A DNA stretch of 64,000 nucleotides from Saccharicrinis sp050296935 (GTDB taxonomy: Bacteria > Bacteroidota > Bacteroidia > Bacteroidales > Marinilabiliaceae): assembly GCA_050296935.1 (NCBI GenBank), contig JBNKRV010000220.1, forward strand, positions 1 to 64,000. Direction: 5' to 3'. This document shows, one piece after another, positions 62,716 through 64,000 of this stretch (positions within the stretch are counted from its first letter, which is position 1; the number at the start of each line of letters is the position of its first letter). The position numbers were made by a program, and so were the translations under genes. Below the pieces are notes generated by a model, which saw nothing but the letters and a program-made list of their open reading frames with translations, had not been told where the DNA came from and did not search any database.

Positions 62716-64000
62716 ATGGACTTTAATTACGATATTATTGTAGTAGGAGCTGGCCACGCCGGTTGTGAAGCTGCAGCAGCTGCTGCTAATCTTGGATCTA
62801 ATACTTTATTAATTACCATGGATATGAATAAGATTGCACAAATGAGTTGCAATCCGGCTATTGGTGGAATTGCGAAAGGTCAGATTGTACGCGAAATAGA
62901 TGCTCTTGGTGGATTTTGTGGTATAGTAAGTGATAGATCTTCCATTCAATTCAGATTATTAAATAGATCAAAGGGACCTGCAATGTGGAGTCCTAGAGCT
63001 CAATGTGATAGAATGGTTTTTTCAAGTGAATGGAGAAAAGTTCTTGAAAATACAGATAATCTGTCTTTCTGGCAAGATACTGTAGTAGATATAAATTTTG
63101 ATGGAAATAAAGTAAAATCTGTTATTACACAACAAGGTGTTGAGTTTACTTGTAAATCTTTAATACTTACTAATGGTACTTTTCTTAATGGTTTAATGCA
63201 TATTGGTAAAGTACAAATGGAGGGTGGTAGAATAAGTGAACCTAGTTCATATGGTATTACTAAAAAGCTTTTTGATTTTGGCTTTACAACCGGTCGAATG
63301 AAAACGGGTACTCCTGTCAGAATAGATGGTCGTTCAATTGATTTTTCTAAGTGCCAGGAGCAGAAGGGGGATGATACTTTTTATAAATTTTCCTATTTAC
63401 CAGAAGAAAAATCAAAACTTCAGCAAAAAAGTTGTTGGTTAACTTATACTAATGAAGATGTACATAAAGAATTAAGAGATGGGTTGGAAGATTCTCCGTT
63501 ATATGATGGAACTATACAAAGTATCGGTCCCAGATATTGCCCAAGTATTGAAACAAAAATAGTTACTTTTGCCGATAAAGATAAACATCAGTTACATTTA
63601 GAACCTGAAGGAGAAACAACCATTGAATACTATTTAAATGGTTTTAGTAGTTCTTTACCCTTAGATGTTCAATTAAATGCATTAAAAAATATACCTGGTC
63701 TCGAAAACGCTAAAATATTTCGTCCTGGTTATGCTATTGAATATGATTATTTTGATCCTACTCAGCTAAAACATACGTTGGAAACAAAATTAGTTGAAAA
63801 TCTTTTTTTTGCAGGACAGATAAATGGTACAACCGGCTATGAGGAAGCTGGAGCCCAAGGTTTAGTTGCTGGTATTAATTCACATCAAAAAGTTCAAGGA
63901 AAACAGGAATTTGTACTAAGTCGTAATGAAGCCTATATTGGGGTTTTAATTGATGATCTGGTTACTAAAGGTGTAGATGAGCCTTATCGTATGTTTACAT
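62716..64000 (+). CDS. mnmG: tRNA uridine modification enzyme MnmG (3' end outside window)
   Basis: MnmG with MnmE makes carboxymethylaminomethyl groups at uridine 34 of tRNA, using FAD. About 428 of roughly 620 residues are present; the window ends inside the gene. Visible are the FAD motif VVGAGHAGCEAA, MSCNPAIGGIAKGQ, and the GFTTGRMKTGTPVRID and FAGQINGTTGYEEAGAQG signatures with intact catalytic-region Cys. In many bacteria mnmG (gidA) lies near oriC, consistent with the parS-like site 13 kb to the left. Confidence 0.96.
   Translation, partial: MDFNYDIIVVGAGHAGCEAAAAAANLGSNTLLITMDMNKIAQMSCNPAIGGIAKGQIVREIDALGGFCGIVSDRSSIQFRLLNRSKGPAMWSPRAQCDRMVFSSEWRKVLENTDNLSFWQDTVVDINFDGNKVKSVITQQGVEFTCKSLILTNGTFLNGLMHIGKVQMEGGRISEPSSYGITKKLFDFGFTTGRMKTGTPVRIDGRSIDFSKCQEQKGDDTFYKFSYLPEEKSKLQQKSCWLTYTNEDVHKELRDGLEDSPLYDGTIQSIGPRYCPSIETKIVTFADKDKHQLHLEPEGETTIEYYLNGFSSSLPLDVQLNALKNIPGLENAKIFRPGYAIEYDYFDPTQLKHTLETKLVENLFFAGQINGTTGYEEAGAQGLVAGINSHQKVQGKQEFVLSRNEAYIGVLIDDLVTKGVDEPYRMFT

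Noticed and set aside
1..64000. CRISPR array, prophage, tRNA or rRNA genes
   Set aside because: No regularly spaced repeats, phage structural genes, or tRNA/rRNA sequences were recognised on reading both strands, though a dedicated tRNA scan was not possible.

Overview
The window is a low-G+C (about one third G+C by eye), densely coded stretch of a Bacteroidota chromosome. The assignment rests on a PorZ protein of the type IX secretion system with its C-terminal sorting-type domain, promoters of the Bacteroidota type (-7 box TAnnTTTG), DUF4292 next to an EnvC-type protein, an atpD-atpC pair, and a YbeY with the Bacteroidota-style third metal ligand. A free-living, surface-associated member of the Bacteroidia (Marinilabiliales-like) would fit, but the genus cannot be read from this sequence.

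Layout. Bases 1-188 hold a 114-bp structured inverted-repeat element, probably a relic of an insertion sequence. Bases 189-7190 (+) carry rdgB, porZ, a large membrane-anchored beta-propeller protein and an oxidoreductase, closed by a bidirectional terminator. Bases 7246-7701 (-) encode a small secreted protein. Bases 7891-30347 (-) form one near-continuous run of 22 genes. Its first half encodes a YfiR-like protein, an MCP, STAS, CheY, Hpt, CheA, two CheW, CheR, a histidine-kinase-like protein, CheD and CheB. The second half encodes a GAF/PAS sensor, a second CheR, a degenerate CheR, a stand-alone CheB domain, a GAF protein, a SpoIIE-type phosphatase, SiaB, SiaC, a TerB-ABC transporter and a lipoprotein. 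No diguanylate cyclase, flagellar gene or CheZ/CheC is present.

Bases 30519-36874 (+) hold a YjgF/RidA-like protein, an RND exporter, a polyprenyl synthase and atpDC. Bases 36947-44021 form a surface-glycan block: heptosyltransferase, Kdo-kinase-like protein, glf, galactofuranosyltransferase, CDP-glycerol transferase, SDR and a TagD-like cytidylyltransferase. A decayed second glf copy lies just upstream of glf. Bases 44329-52789 are housekeeping and envelope genes (U32, DUF2797, CDF transporter, rhodanese, hemW, VanZ, Rrf2, lutB, rpiB). From 53545 to the end every gene is on the + strand: nadA, a response regulator, ruvB, a flippase, dut, a TPR lipoprotein, DUF4292, an EnvC-like protein, an RsbW-like ATPase, ybeY and a truncated mnmG.

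Two aspects stand out. First, the 22-gene run joins a complete chemosensory pathway to a SiaABC partner-switch and an ABC exporter, and contains two apparently dead enzymes: a CheR without its SAM motif, and a kinase with Asn at the H-box position. Second, 49.9-53.5 kb looks like a replication-origin neighbourhood. It has a 15/16 match to the parS consensus, a 755-bp AT-rich divergent gap with repeated short motifs, and a strand-composition switch (G exceeds C on the + strand to the right but not clearly to the left).
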